A stretch of 64,000 nucleotides of DNA from Brevibacillus brevis (GCF_001039275.2 NZ_CP030117.1:2976001-3040000), one strand, 5' to 3'. Shown: positions 51,727-59,797, numbered from the stretch's first letter. Made by a program: numbers and translations. Notes: generated from the letters alone by a model not told the origin.

Positions 51727-53091
51727 GTGCTTACACATCGCAGACACTCACTCAAATGGAGACTCACGCTGTTTTTTAGCTCTGGCATGCTGGTCCTGCT
51801 TCTCTTTTTGTCCATTTTTATTTTTTTCAGCACCTCTAATCTCGTCCATCAACATGAGCAAAAATTGCTCAATCAGAAAGCAACGGCCATCGCAGCCGAT
51901 TTGAAAACGGAAATCACCGAGGAAGCATCGCTGACGATTAACTATTTGACTCGTTTGTTAACCAATTACGCTGACGTCAATCAATCCATAAACATTAGCG
52001 ACCAGAACGGCAAGGAAATCGCTTCGATACAGGGAGCCAATTGGACAAAAGAGCCGGAAGACTATTATGAAAGAACCTTGGTGGCTAAAGAACCGGTACA
52101 GCTACCGTTCACATCCGAGCTTTTGTTTGTGCAGATTTCTACGACGACAGAGGCGCTTGAATGGTATTTTTCCATCTTGCTCACGATTCTTTTTCTCTCT
52201 TCCTTTTTTACCTTGTTACTTTCCGCGATTGGGGGCTATTGGTTGAGTAACTGGGGACTTAAGCCTCTCGATCATCTTATCCAGCAAATCCATTCCATTT
52301 TCCCTCAACGTCTCTCCCAACGAATTCACCATCATCACGTAGAGAATGAAATCTACGAGCTGATCCATGCCTTTAATCTGTTGTTAGACCGTATGGAAGA
52401 AGCAATGGTCTATCAGCAGCGATTCGTCACAGATGCATCACACGAGTTGCGTACACCACTCTCGATTATTGAAGGGTATGTAAGTCTTCTGCAAAGATGG
52501 GGGCAGCACAAGCCTGAAGTAAGAGATGAAGCACTCGCTGCTGTTCAGCAGGAGTGTAAACGACTTTTCAAACTCATTGATGACCTGCTATCGCTCGCTA
52601 AATTGCAGCATACGTCACAACCAGGCTCAACGAAAGTCGTTCAGCCATTAACCCCTCTGCTCCTTGAAGTAAAGCAAGCGTGGGTACCCATCTTCCCTCC
52701 ACAAATCAAGCTGCTTTTTGAATGGGAAGAAGCTCTTGTCCTGTTGATGGATCGTGAGCGGATTCGACAATTATTGGACATCCTTTTGGACAATGCACGG
52801 AAATACACAGATGAAGGGCAAGTGAAGGTACGAGCATATGGGGATGAAGAGGCCGTGCACATTGTGGTAGAGGATACAGGGATCGGTATTCAAGCCAAGG
52901 AGATTCCCCACCTTTTTAAGCGATTTTATCGTGTGGACAAATCCCGTACACGAAAAAGGGGAGGAAGCGGGATCGGTCTGGCCATCGCCCAAGCGATTGT
53001 CGCAGATCACGAAGGAAGCATCTCTATTGCTCCATCCTCGGAAAGAGGCTTGGTTGTGCATGTTTTGTTGAAAAAAGCGGGAATGGATTGA
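51727..53091 (+). CDS. Membrane sensor histidine kinase, partner of the adjacent regulator
   Basis: 454 residues with a GTG start at 51727 behind AAAAGGAG. Transmembrane segment 1 spans about residues 13-36. An extracytoplasmic sensor loop of about 110 residues follows, then transmembrane segment 2 at about 140-172, HAMP, and the dimerisation domain with phospho-acceptor His239 (DASHELRTPLSIIEGY). The ATPase domain has an N box (LLDNARKYTDEG), G1 DTGIGI and G2 GGSGIGLAIAQAI. It is the classical EnvZ/ArlS-like layout. Ligand not evident; the genomic setting suggests sensing of envelope state. No clear terminator follows. Confidence 0.93.
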   Translation: MLTHRRHSLKWRLTLFFSSGMLVLLLFLSIFIFFSTSNLVHQHEQKLLNQKATAIAADLKTEITEEASLTINYLTRLLTNYADVNQSINISDQNGKEIASIQGANWTKEPEDYYERTLVAKEPVQLPFTSELLFVQISTTTEALEWYFSILLTILFLSSFFTLLLSAIGGYWLSNWGLKPLDHLIQQIHSIFPQRLSQRIHHHHVENEIYELIHAFNLLLDRMEEAMVYQQRFVTDASHELRTPLSIIEGYVSLLQRWGQHKPEVRDEALAAVQQECKRLFKLIDDLLSLAKLQHTSQPGSTKVVQPLTPLLLEVKQAWVPIFPPQIKLLFEWEEALVLLMDRERIRQLLDILLDNARKYTDEGQVKVRAYGDEEAVHIVVEDTGIGIQAKEIPHLFKRFYRVDKSRTRKRGGSGIGLAIAQAIVADHEGSISIAPSSERGLVVHVLLKKAGMD

Positions 53092-53305
53092 CGTCACGAA
53101 TGATTAACGTTGGGCTCTGTGCTGTGAGTGTTTCCAAGAAACAAGTCAGAGCGGGCGTGCATTCCAGAGCCTTCGCAGAGTCGTTCTTTTGATTTACTAG
53201 TTCCACCTATCGGACTTACAGATAATTGGAATCAGCACAAAGTCCTTGAATTGCTTTCTTTTACAAATGTAGCTCTTCCTGTTTTGGAAGGTCTCATTCA
53301 TTGTC
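53092..53305. other. Non-coding stretch with no recognised feature
   Basis: No convincing gene, RNA or terminator was recognised. GGCTCTG (53113-53119) and CAGAGCC (53165-53171) are complementary but 45 bases apart. Short frames here lack ribosome binding sites and family features. Confidence 0.4.
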
Positions 53306-53330
53306 ATTCCCTATGATAATCATAGGGAAT
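53306..53330. promoter_or_regulatory. Perfect 25-bp palindrome upstream of the CPVC redox gene
   Basis: ATTCCCTATGAT (53306-53317) and its exact complement ATCATAGGGAAT (53319-53330) around a single central A. It ends 6 bases before the -35 element of the promoter for the following gene, an activator-like position. The binding protein is unknown. Confidence 0.7.
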
Positions 53331-53336
53331 TTGTAA

Positions 53337-53385
53337 TTGTTCCGAAAGCTGGTCGCTCCTATAATCAAATACGTAGCAATGCTAC
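53337..53385 (+). promoter_or_regulatory. Promoter and start-site palindrome for the CPVC redox gene
   Basis: -35 TTGTTC (53337-53342), 17-base spacer, perfect -10 TATAAT (53360-53365). A perfect 13-base palindrome GTAGCA-A-TGCTAC (53373-53385) covers the expected start of transcription (about 53372), a repressor-like position. The MarR-type regulator encoded next is a candidate binder. Confidence 0.65.
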
Positions 53386-53411
53386 ATAAAATCATTAGGA
53401 GCTGATTCCAA

Positions 53412-53651
53412 ATGCTAAAAGCCATTTTTTATCATGCAGGTTGCCCAGTATGTGTAGATGCGGAGCAAGTCGTCCTTGATTACCTGGATCAAACAAAGCT
53501 CGATGTTGAAATTGTCCACCTTGGTACGGAGCGGAACCGCCTTGAAGAAGCAGAGAAGGCTGGTATTCAATCAGTACCTGCTCTCGTGATTGGCGGAAAC
53601 GTCTACCACATTAACTTTGGGGCAAGCCTGGAAGATGTGAAAAACGGCTAA
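53412..53651 (+). CDS. Small thioredoxin/glutaredoxin-like protein with CPVC active site
   Basis: 79 residues; TAGGAG lies about 10 bases before ATG 53412. A single thioredoxin-fold domain with Cys11-Pro-Val-Cys14 near the N terminus and the cis-Pro segment SVPALVIGG near residue 58. It is too short for classical thioredoxin (about 105) and closer to glutaredoxin-like or NrdH-like proteins. Cytoplasmic thiol-disulfide exchange is expected; the partner is unknown. It has its own promoter with two palindromes and a terminator, and stands before a MarR regulator that is itself rich in cysteines, so a redox or metal stress role is plausible. Confidence 0.82.
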   Translation: MLKAIFYHAGCPVCVDAEQVVLDYLDQTKLDVEIVHLGTERNRLEEAEKAGIQSVPALVIGGNVYHINFGASLEDVKNG

Positions 53652-53656
53652 ATGAG

Positions 53657-53690
53657 AAAAGGAGGTGCTTTTGGGGCGCCTCCTTTTTCC
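53657..53690 (+). terminator. Terminator after the CPVC redox gene
   Basis: AAAAGGAGGTGC (53657-53668) pairs with GCGCCTCC plus T-run (53676-53688), one G-U pair. Confidence 0.85.
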
Positions 53691-53762
53691 TACGCTTTTA
53701 CACGACCATGTTTCCATTTACAATGGATAGAAGAATGAGAACAGGGAAGGTAAGATACGCTC

Positions 53763-54377
53763 ATGATGTTTGATCCCCAACAACGTAAGGAAAATCGCTC
53801 AGCCCGTATCATGATGGCTCTATTTCGAATGTCCCAGGCGATAAAAAAGGTGACGCAGGCAGAGAGTGATGTACAGGGATTGTCACCCGTACAAATTCAG
53901 GCGTTACTGTTCACTTTCTATACGAGAAGCGACGTGGCTACCATTGGTAACTTTGCCAAGGCAATCGGAACGACACATGTGACAGCTGTTAAGATCATCA
54001 ATGGACTCGTAACGAAAGGACACATGACGAAAGTACCTAAAAAAGAAGATAGACGAGTGACCCTGCTTCAACTGACTAAAAAGGGAAAAGAAGCTGCATT
54101 AAGCCTTGAAAAATGGGGGTATACACTGGAAGAAGCCCTTCATTCGATTCCAGATGAGATACTGGAAGATTTCGAGATCGGGCTCGGTTCCGTGATAACA
54201 GCGATGCAGAGACGTGGTTATCTCGTTGTAGCGGAGCCCTGTCTAGGCTGCATGCATTTTCGCCCGAATACAGGTGATTCCCATACACCCCATTATTGCG
54301 CGTTCATTGAAAAGTACCTTACGCATGAAGCATCCTTGAAAGAATGCCCCGAGCATATTTCCTCTGAGAATGACTAA
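53763..54377 (+). CDS. MarR-family regulator with C-terminal four-Cys motif
   Basis: 204 residues, longer than usual MarR proteins (about 140-160). The winged-helix core (about 20-140) has the recognition helix (HVTAVKIINGLVTKG) and the wing KKEDRRVTLLQLTKKG. A C-terminal extension carries Cys160-x2-Cys163, a His-Tyr-Cys179 and Cys195-Pro-Glu-His, a spacing suited to a metal or Fe-S site. The family normally represses by binding palindromes and is released by ligand, oxidation or metal. The upstream CPVC gene has a palindrome over its transcription start, a reasonable target. The start could be ATG 53763 or 53766; GGGAAGG is upstream at slightly long spacing. Confidence 0.85.
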   Translation: MMFDPQQRKENRSARIMMALFRMSQAIKKVTQAESDVQGLSPVQIQALLFTFYTRSDVATIGNFAKAIGTTHVTAVKIINGLVTKGHMTKVPKKEDRRVTLLQLTKKGKEAALSLEKWGYTLEEALHSIPDEILEDFEIGLGSVITAMQRRGYLVVAEPCLGCMHFRPNTGDSHTPHYCAFIEKYLTHEASLKECPEHISSEND

Positions 54378-54382
54378 ATAAT

Positions 54383-54399
54383 GATAGGCAATACCTATC
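54383..54399. repeat. Inverted repeat GATAGG-N5-CCTATC in a gene-free gap
   Basis: Perfect 6-bp arms 5 bases apart, six bases after the MarR gene stop and upstream of the convergent LysR gene end (gap 54378-54465). The same ATAGG-N5-CCTAT core occurs in the LysR/MOSC divergent promoter. No T-run, so not a terminator. Confidence 0.45.
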
Positions 54400-54465
54400 G
54401 AAATGATAACAACGATGCTATTGAACAAGGATTTACCTCGTCATAAACTGATCTTGACTCCCGCA

Positions 54466-55362
54466 TCAGCGAACATCATCGTGTTTTACCGTGGCAAGTA
54501 ACTGTTCCATAAAGACTCGGCTTGCTGCACACAAATACTTGTTTTTCCGGTAAACGATACCGATTTGCGCCGTGATAGTAGGCTGTTGGATCGGAATCGT
54601 GCGAATCCGTTTATCATCGATATAGTCGAGGTAGCCTTTCGAAAGGACCGTGACACCGACACCTTGCCCGACCATATTCGTAATCGATTCCATTGTGGTC
54701 ATCTCCAAAACAGGCTGTGCCGAGAAGCCCAGCTCCTGACACTTTTCATCAATTAATTGACGCAAAAAGTACGTGTTCGGCAATAAAATAGAGGGGAGGT
54801 CTTTTAAAATCGCAAGAGAAACAAATGGTTCCTTTGCGATCGGATGATCCACAGGTACTCCTAATGCCAGATTTTCCGTATAGAGTGGAATGGTTTCCAG
54901 ATCGTCATGCTCCATAGGCAAAAAAACAATGCCGAGATCAAGTTCGTTTTTTAGAAGTCCTTCATAAATATCACCGGTTCTCAGCCCGAAAATAGACAAT
55001 TCAACCTTCGGATAACGCTGGTGAAACTCGATTACAGTGGGCGGGAGCAAATAATTGACAACTGTCAGTAGTACGCCAATTTTTAAGGAGCCTCTGCTTA
55101 AGCCTTGCAGCTCACTAATCGCTGCACGTGCCTGTGACAACTCATGAAACACATTGTAGCTATGGTGAAGCAATGTTCTGCCTGCTTCCGTCATAACCGT
55201 TCGTTTGCCGACGCGATCAAACAAAGGCATGCCGATTTCATGCTCAAGCAGACGGATTTGCTGACTGAGTGAGGGCTGCGCAATGCCCAATTTCTCGGCT
55301 GCGCGAGTAAAATTCAACTCCTGGCACAGTGCCATAAAGTATTCTAATTGCTTGAGCTCCAA
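54466..55362 (-). CDS. LysR-type transcriptional regulator
   Basis: 298 residues with a TTG start at 55362 behind GGAGGG. The N-terminal helix-turn-helix (LEYFMALCQELNFTRAAEKLGIAQPSLSQQIRLLE, shown by its key residues at about 6-40) and the substrate-binding domain (about 90-290) are typical. It is divergent from the MOSC gene, the usual arrangement for a LysR regulator and its target, and an ATAGG-N5-CCTAT box (T-N11-A type) lies between them. The effector is not evident. The MOSC gene and molybdenum hydroxylase remnants next door might hint at a once molybdenum-linked role. Confidence 0.92.
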   Translation of the reverse strand: MELKQLEYFMALCQELNFTRAAEKLGIAQPSLSQQIRLLEHEIGMPLFDRVGKRTVMTEAGRTLLHHSYNVFHELSQARAAISELQGLSRGSLKIGVLLTVVNYLLPPTVIEFHQRYPKVELSIFGLRTGDIYEGLLKNELDLGIVFLPMEHDDLETIPLYTENLALGVPVDHPIAKEPFVSLAILKDLPSILLPNTYFLRQLIDEKCQELGFSAQPVLEMTTMESITNMVGQGVGVTVLSKGYLDYIDDKRIRTIPIQQPTITAQIGIVYRKNKYLCAASRVFMEQLLATVKHDDVR

Positions 55363-55394
55363 GGACTATCCCTCCGACGATTTATGATCGAACA

Positions 55395-55409
55395 ATAGGT
55401 TTTTCCTAT
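55395..55409. promoter_or_regulatory. Putative LysR-type box in the divergent promoter
   Basis: ATAGG-TTTTT-CCTAT, perfect 5-bp arms with the T-N11-A pattern typical of LysR sites, 33 bases upstream of the lysR start and 81 bases upstream of the MOSC start. Confidence 0.55.
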
Positions 55410-55489
55410 CATTATAGAACAAACCATTATGAATTTGTATGAAAGTAGTGCGCAATGCGCATTTCCATAAAAGAATGAGGTGATCGCTT

Positions 55490-56173
55490 GTGAATATCGA
55501 AATGATTTCACTGAATGTAGGTAAGCCCAAACAAGTACAGTATCAAAACAAAGAGGTTTCTACCGGTATTTACAAAACCCCAGCAACAAAATCTCTGTAT
55601 CTATCCTTTTTGAATTTCGAGGGAGATGGACAGGCAGACTTGGTCCACCATGGGGGCAAGGAGAAGGCGGTATGCGTCTATCCTTATGAGCACTACCCAT
55701 TCTGGGAAGCTGAATTACAGAGAAAGCTGGCAATCGGTGCATTCGGAGAAAATCTGACGATTCGGGGATTAGTTGAGACGGACGTATGCATCGGTGATAC
55801 CTTTCAGCTAGGGGAAGCGATCGTACAGGTCAGTCAACCGAGACAGCCTTGTTATAAATTATCTGTTCGTTACGGTGTGCCTGAAATGTTGGTTAAGGTC
55901 CAAGAGACCGGCTATACTGGCTTTTATTTTCGGGTGCTAAAAGAAGGGCTTGTATCTCATATGGATGGATTGACAAGACTTTCTTCGCATCCAAAAGCGA
56001 TAACAGTCTCTTATGCAAACCGAATCATGCATCAAGAAAAAGAGAATATCGATGGCATGAAAAAGCTGTTGGAAGTAGAGGAGCTGTCCTCAAATTGGCG
56101 AGCGACCTTTACCAAACGATTATCCGGCATAGAAATTGATACGCGCGAAAGGCTGACAGGAAACCAATCATAG
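55490..56173 (+). CDS. MOSC-domain protein (YiiM-like)
   Basis: 227 residues; GTG start at 55490 behind GAGGTGATC. The MOSC domain (about 30-165) has GDGQADLVHHGG and the conserved Cys in QPRQPCYKLSVRYG; a C-terminal helical segment follows, as in YiiM. MOSC proteins bind the molybdenum cofactor through that Cys; YiiM of E. coli takes part in reduction of N-hydroxylated compounds such as 6-hydroxylaminopurine. It is divergent from a LysR regulator and probably controlled by it. Decayed molybdenum hydroxylase genes lie immediately downstream. Confidence 0.88.
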   Translation: MNIEMISLNVGKPKQVQYQNKEVSTGIYKTPATKSLYLSFLNFEGDGQADLVHHGGKEKAVCVYPYEHYPFWEAELQRKLAIGAFGENLTIRGLVETDVCIGDTFQLGEAIVQVSQPRQPCYKLSVRYGVPEMLVKVQETGYTGFYFRVLKEGLVSHMDGLTRLSSHPKAITVSYANRIMHQEKENIDGMKKLLEVEELSSNWRATFTKRLSGIEIDTRERLTGNQS

Positions 56174-56203
56174 CTAGAGCCATTTCATTAATACGGACAA
56201 CAA

Positions 56204-56992
56204 GTGTTGTATATATATACCAATGATCGTCCTGCACCAGGTCTCCTACATGCCAAAGTTGCTATCAGTCCGCATGCTCCCGCTACCATAAAATCGATCG
56301 ATTTGACCGAAGCGATGAAAATACTAGGTGTAAAAGCGATCATAACCGGACGATATTACCCGATACTGACAGGGTCACCACTGGAAGACCGTCCTCCAAT
56401 CGCAATAGACAAAGTAAGATATTATGGCGAGCCCGTTGCCCTCGTAGTAGAGGAACAGGAATATATCGCAGAGATGGCGACTTACCGAATCAAAGTGGAC
56501 TATGAACTTTTGCCGACGGTTCTTTCCCCTCGGGAGGCATTTCAGAAAAATGCTCCACTTGTTCACGATTGTCTTGCCGAGTACAGACACCACGAAGAGG
56601 TTTACCCTGAGCCGGGAACCAACATTGCGAACAGGACCAAAATCCGCAAGGGAGATATGGCGGAAGGTTGGAGAAATTGCCACCATACCATAGAGGTCGA
56701 GGTCACTCTACCACAGTCGGAACACGCTGCAATGGAAAAGAGATGCAGTACGGCACAGATTATGCCCGACAGCAAAGTGATCATCTATTCCACTTCACAA
56801 TCGCCTTCTGTCATCCGAAGAGCAATCAGCCAAGCATTTCATATGCCCCTTCATAAAGTAATTTTGGCGGAAAAGCCGCGATTCAACCGGAATTTCTTGT
56901 TTATTGGCATGCCCGCAGCATTGGCGAATTGCCTGAGTAACGCCGCTGGAGTAGCGTTGAATCAGTTGCCTCTCACGCCCGAAATGATCTGA
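56204..56992 (+). pseudogene. Remnant of a xanthine dehydrogenase-type molybdenum-binding subunit
   Basis: 262 codons against about 750-800 for an intact subunit. The first part (to about residue 205) matches the a/b-hammerhead and start of the Mo-binding domain (YTNDRPAPGLLHAKV, RYYGEPVALVVEE, YELLPTVLSPREAF). The chain then jumps to the extreme C terminus of the family (AALANCLSNAAGVALNQLPLTPEMI), so about 500 residues are missing internally. The N terminus is also clipped. It starts with TTG and no good ribosome binding site. All cofactor-binding loops (MPT, glutamate base) are lost, so it cannot be active. Confidence 0.8.
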
Positions 56993-57002
56993 AGGACGAT
57001 TC

Positions 57003-57218
57003 ATGACTCCATTTGACTTTGACTACTACCAACCCGCCTCCATTCAGAAAGCTGTGGAATGGTTTCAGTTGCTGCATAAACGCAAGAAAAATCTGATGTA
57101 TTACACCGGAGGCACGGAAATCATCACATTTGCTCGAACGAATTCGATCCATCCGGGTGCTGTTATTGATCTGAAATTGCTCTTCAGAATAGTTACCTGT
57201 CATCAGGTAGCCACATAG
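57003..57218 (+). pseudogene. Remnant of a molybdenum hydroxylase FAD-binding subunit
   Basis: 71 codons against about 280 for an intact protein. The N terminus (MTPFDFDYYQPASIQKAVEW, then YYTGGTEIITFAR and AVIDLK) is the start of a CoxM/XdhC-like FAD domain. After residue about 59 similarity ends and a stop follows. It lies 10 bases after the Mo-subunit remnant, the normal operon order, so an entire hydroxylase operon has decayed here. Confidence 0.75.
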
Positions 57219-57222
57219 GCTA
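57194..57222 (+). promoter_or_regulatory. Candidate sigma-K promoter for the cupin gene
   Basis: -10 CATAGGCTA (57214-57222) matches CATA-N3-TA exactly; TACC (57194-57197) 16 bases upstream fits the mACm -35. The -35 lies in a palindrome TACCTG-TCAT-CAGGTA (57194-57209). Confidence 0.5.
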
Positions 57223-57257
57223 AAGGGTAAATCCTTTACACTGGAGAGGAGATCGCG

Positions 57258-57839
57258 ATGTACAACAACTATTACCATCACTATCAATGGTATGATACCG
57301 TGCTTGCCGGATGGAATAACAACCATTTTCACTATGGTTGGAGCCCTCATTATTACAATTGGAGTCATGCGAATGGGAATCGATACTGGAATCGGTATCA
57401 GAATACCATCGAATTGAGAGATTATGGACCAAAGCCATTTGTCGTGAACATTGAGCAAGCCACAAAGCAAAACAATACGTTCCGTACAGCATTATGGACA
57501 GGGAATCACTTGCAGGTGACGCTGATGAGCATAAATGTTGGAGACGACATCGGTTTAGAAAATCATCCGAATACGGATCAATTCATCCGAGTGGAAGAAG
57601 GTCAAGGACTTGTTCGGATGGGGGATCGCAAAGATCATTTAGATTTTGAACAAAGAGTCAATGATAACGATGCTATCATGGTCCCTGCGGGCACGTGGCA
57701 CAATATCATCAATACGGGTAATACGCCGCTAAAAGTATATTCCATCTACGCACCGCCTCATCATCCATTTGGCACCGTTCATGAGACGAAAGCCAGTGCC
57801 ATGGCTTCTGAGCAAAGCACGCAAGAATCGAGTCGATAG
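57258..57839 (+). CDS. Cupin-domain protein with Tyr/Asn/His-rich N terminus (possible spore-surface protein)
   Basis: 193 residues; ATG follows GGAGAGGAG. Residues 1-48 are extremely rich in Tyr, Asn, His and Trp (MYNNYYHHYQWYD...), like spore coat and crust proteins. A single cupin domain follows: motif 1 in GLENHPNTDQFIRVEEGQG (His about 94), motif 2 in PAGTWHNIINTGNTPLKVYSIY (His about 150). Cupins bind a metal and can be enzymes or structural; no substrate is evident. A sigma-K-like promoter upstream supports mother-cell expression late in sporulation. A terminator follows. Confidence 0.78.
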   Translation: MYNNYYHHYQWYDTVLAGWNNNHFHYGWSPHYYNWSHANGNRYWNRYQNTIELRDYGPKPFVVNIEQATKQNNTFRTALWTGNHLQVTLMSINVGDDIGLENHPNTDQFIRVEEGQGLVRMGDRKDHLDFEQRVNDNDAIMVPAGTWHNIINTGNTPLKVYSIYAPPHHPFGTVHETKASAMASEQSTQESSR

Positions 57840-57855
57840 GCATTGGTGCCAAAAT

Positions 57856-57887
57856 ATGCCGCTCCTTTTTAAGGGGCGGTATTTTTT
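57856..57887 (+). terminator. Terminator after the cupin gene
   Basis: ATGCCGCTCC (57856-57865) pairs with GGGGCGGTAT (57873-57882) with two G-U pairs, followed by a T-run. Confidence 0.85.
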
Positions 57888-57906
57888 AGTGGGATAGATA
57901 TTTTCT

Positions 57907-57935
57907 CAAGGATATTTTTAACGGGTATAGAATAT
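57907..57935 (+). promoter_or_regulatory. Candidate sigma-H promoter for the PAS kinase gene
   Basis: CAAGGATAT (57907-57915), 11-base spacer, ATAGAATAT (57927-57935). Against RNAGGAWWW and RNNGAATWW this is 8 of 9 and 9 of 9. kinA of B. subtilis has a sigma-H promoter. Confidence 0.55.
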
Positions 57936-57976
57936 TAACATTATTCACAATCTTTGTTTGAGGAAGGTATAAACCT

Positions 57977-59797
57977 ATGGATAAAGAAGCTGAGCGAATC
58001 GACCTTAGACAAGAACAGTTCAACATGAAAGAGCTGCTTCAGTCACTTTTTGAAACGACTACGGACGCGATTTCAATTAGGGACATGCAGGGTAATATAC
58101 TTTTTTTGAATAGTGCTTTTGAAAAAATTTATGGTTGGACACATCAAGACCTCCTGAATGATCCGTACTGTCTTGTACCTGAAGATCTCATTAACGAGAC
58201 AAAGGACATTTTCCACGAGATTAAATTTGAAGGAAAAAATATAACGGGCTATGAGACCGTGCGTCACCGTAAAAATGGTCAGATCGTTCAGGTTAGTTTA
58301 ACAGCTTCTCCGTTAAAGGATACAAAAGGAACGATCATAGGCACTTCAGTCATCGCCAGAGATATAACGGACCGCAAAATGGCGGAAGAAGCACTCGTGA
58401 AAAGCGAGGCAAAGTACCGTATCCTTGTAGAACATACGAGCGATGTTATTTGTCAGTATGATGTACACATGAATAATCTTTTTGTATCTCCTTCTATCGA
58501 GCACCACTTGGGATACACACCGGATGAATTTTTACAAACGAGTAGTTTTGATCACATTCACCCCGATGATGTCACTATCGTGAAAGATATGCGTTCCTTA
58601 ATCTCCACGTATCCCCAAAGTGTTCAAATGGAGATCAGGTTACGACACAAAAATGGATCATGGGTGAATTGGGAGTCGCGTTGTGTCCCCATCATGTCTG
58701 AGAACAATGAGGTTGAAAGCTTCCTATTCGTTTCTCGCAATATCACCGAGCGAAAACACTCCGAAGAAGCTTTGCGCAAGAGCGAGGAACAGTATAGATT
58801 CATCGCCGAGCACACGGCAGACTTCATTTCCGTCATTGATAAGTACGGTCACGTATCGTATAGCTCACCTTCACATGAGAAGAAGTTAGGTACGAGCCAA
58901 ATAATCTTTGAAAACATACATCCGGAAGACGCATCACTCGTCTGTGAGCAATTTGTTTCTATGATTCAATACAATATCCCCATTACATGTGAGTATCGAT
59001 ACAAACTAGAAAACGAGAAATGGATCTACCTTGAATCAAGAGGAATGCCGTTTTTTAGCTCGGATGGCGGAAATCAGTACTTCATTAACGTGACACGTGA
59101 CTTAACGGAGAGGAAGCAGAACGAAGAACTTCTCCGCAGAACAGAGAAGCTGTCCGTAATCGGTGAATTGGCTGCAAGTATCGCTCACGAAATAAGGAAT
59201 CCGCTTACTTCATTGAAAGGCTTTATCCAGTATTTGCGGCCAACGCTATCGGAGGGCGCCATTTTTACAGACATTATGTTGTCCGAGCTAGATCGCATTA
59301 ACTTTATCGTGAGTGAGCTGCTTGTATTGGCCAAACCGCAAACGCTCCATGTGAAGCGGATTCTTTTACACCCGCTCATTGAAAGTGTGGTAAAGTTTCT
59401 CGAATCAGAAGCGAATCTCAACAACATTTCGATTAACACAATATTTAGCGATATACCGATAGCGATCAAAGGAGAAGAAAATCAAGTAAAACAAGTCTTT
59501 ATCAATATTTTGAAGAATTCCTTGGATGCGATCACGGCGAGTGGCGAAATCAGCATAGAAACCATCTGCCTACATGATAACCAAGTGCTGATTCGCTTTA
59601 CTGACAATGGATGTGGCATTTCCCAAGAACTGCTACCTAGACTCGGCGAACCTTTTTATACCACGAAAGAGAAAGGAACAGGCTTAGGTTTACTTGTCAG
59701 CAATAAAATAATGAAAGATCATCAAGGAACCATCACCATCTCAAGTGAGATCAACAAAGGTACCATCGTGGAAATCAGGTTGCCCATTTCGAAATAG
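57977..59797 (+). CDS. Soluble three-PAS histidine kinase, sporulation-kinase type
   Basis: 606 residues, ATG behind GAGGAAGG. There is no membrane segment. PAS domains sit at about residues 20-135, 145-262 and 270-385 (each ends with RDITDRK, RNITERK or RDLTERK). The dimerisation domain has His404 in ASIAHEIRNPLTSLKGF; the ATPase domain has NILKNSLDA, DNGCGI and GTGLGLLVSNKI. The NPLTSLKGF form is the one found in KinA-E phosphorelay kinases and their relatives. No response regulator is adjacent, as usual for phosphorelay kinases. A sigma-H-like promoter upstream fits a role in sporulation entry. Ligands of the PAS domains unknown. Confidence 0.88.
   Translation: MDKEAERIDLRQEQFNMKELLQSLFETTTDAISIRDMQGNILFLNSAFEKIYGWTHQDLLNDPYCLVPEDLINETKDIFHEIKFEGKNITGYETVRHRKNGQIVQVSLTASPLKDTKGTIIGTSVIARDITDRKMAEEALVKSEAKYRILVEHTSDVICQYDVHMNNLFVSPSIEHHLGYTPDEFLQTSSFDHIHPDDVTIVKDMRSLISTYPQSVQMEIRLRHKNGSWVNWESRCVPIMSENNEVESFLFVSRNITERKHSEEALRKSEEQYRFIAEHTADFISVIDKYGHVSYSSPSHEKKLGTSQIIFENIHPEDASLVCEQFVSMIQYNIPITCEYRYKLENEKWIYLESRGMPFFSSDGGNQYFINVTRDLTERKQNEELLRRTEKLSVIGELAASIAHEIRNPLTSLKGFIQYLRPTLSEGAIFTDIMLSELDRINFIVSELLVLAKPQTLHVKRILLHPLIESVVKFLESEANLNNISINTIFSDIPIAIKGEENQVKQVFINILKNSLDAITASGEISIETICLHDNQVLIRFTDNGCGISQELLPRLGEPFYTTKEKGTGLGLLVSNKIMKDHQGTITISSEINKGTIVEIRLPISK

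Noticed and set aside
53128-53316. 62-codon frame between the kinase and CPVC genes
   Set aside because: No ribosome binding site or family, and it runs into the 25-bp palindrome.
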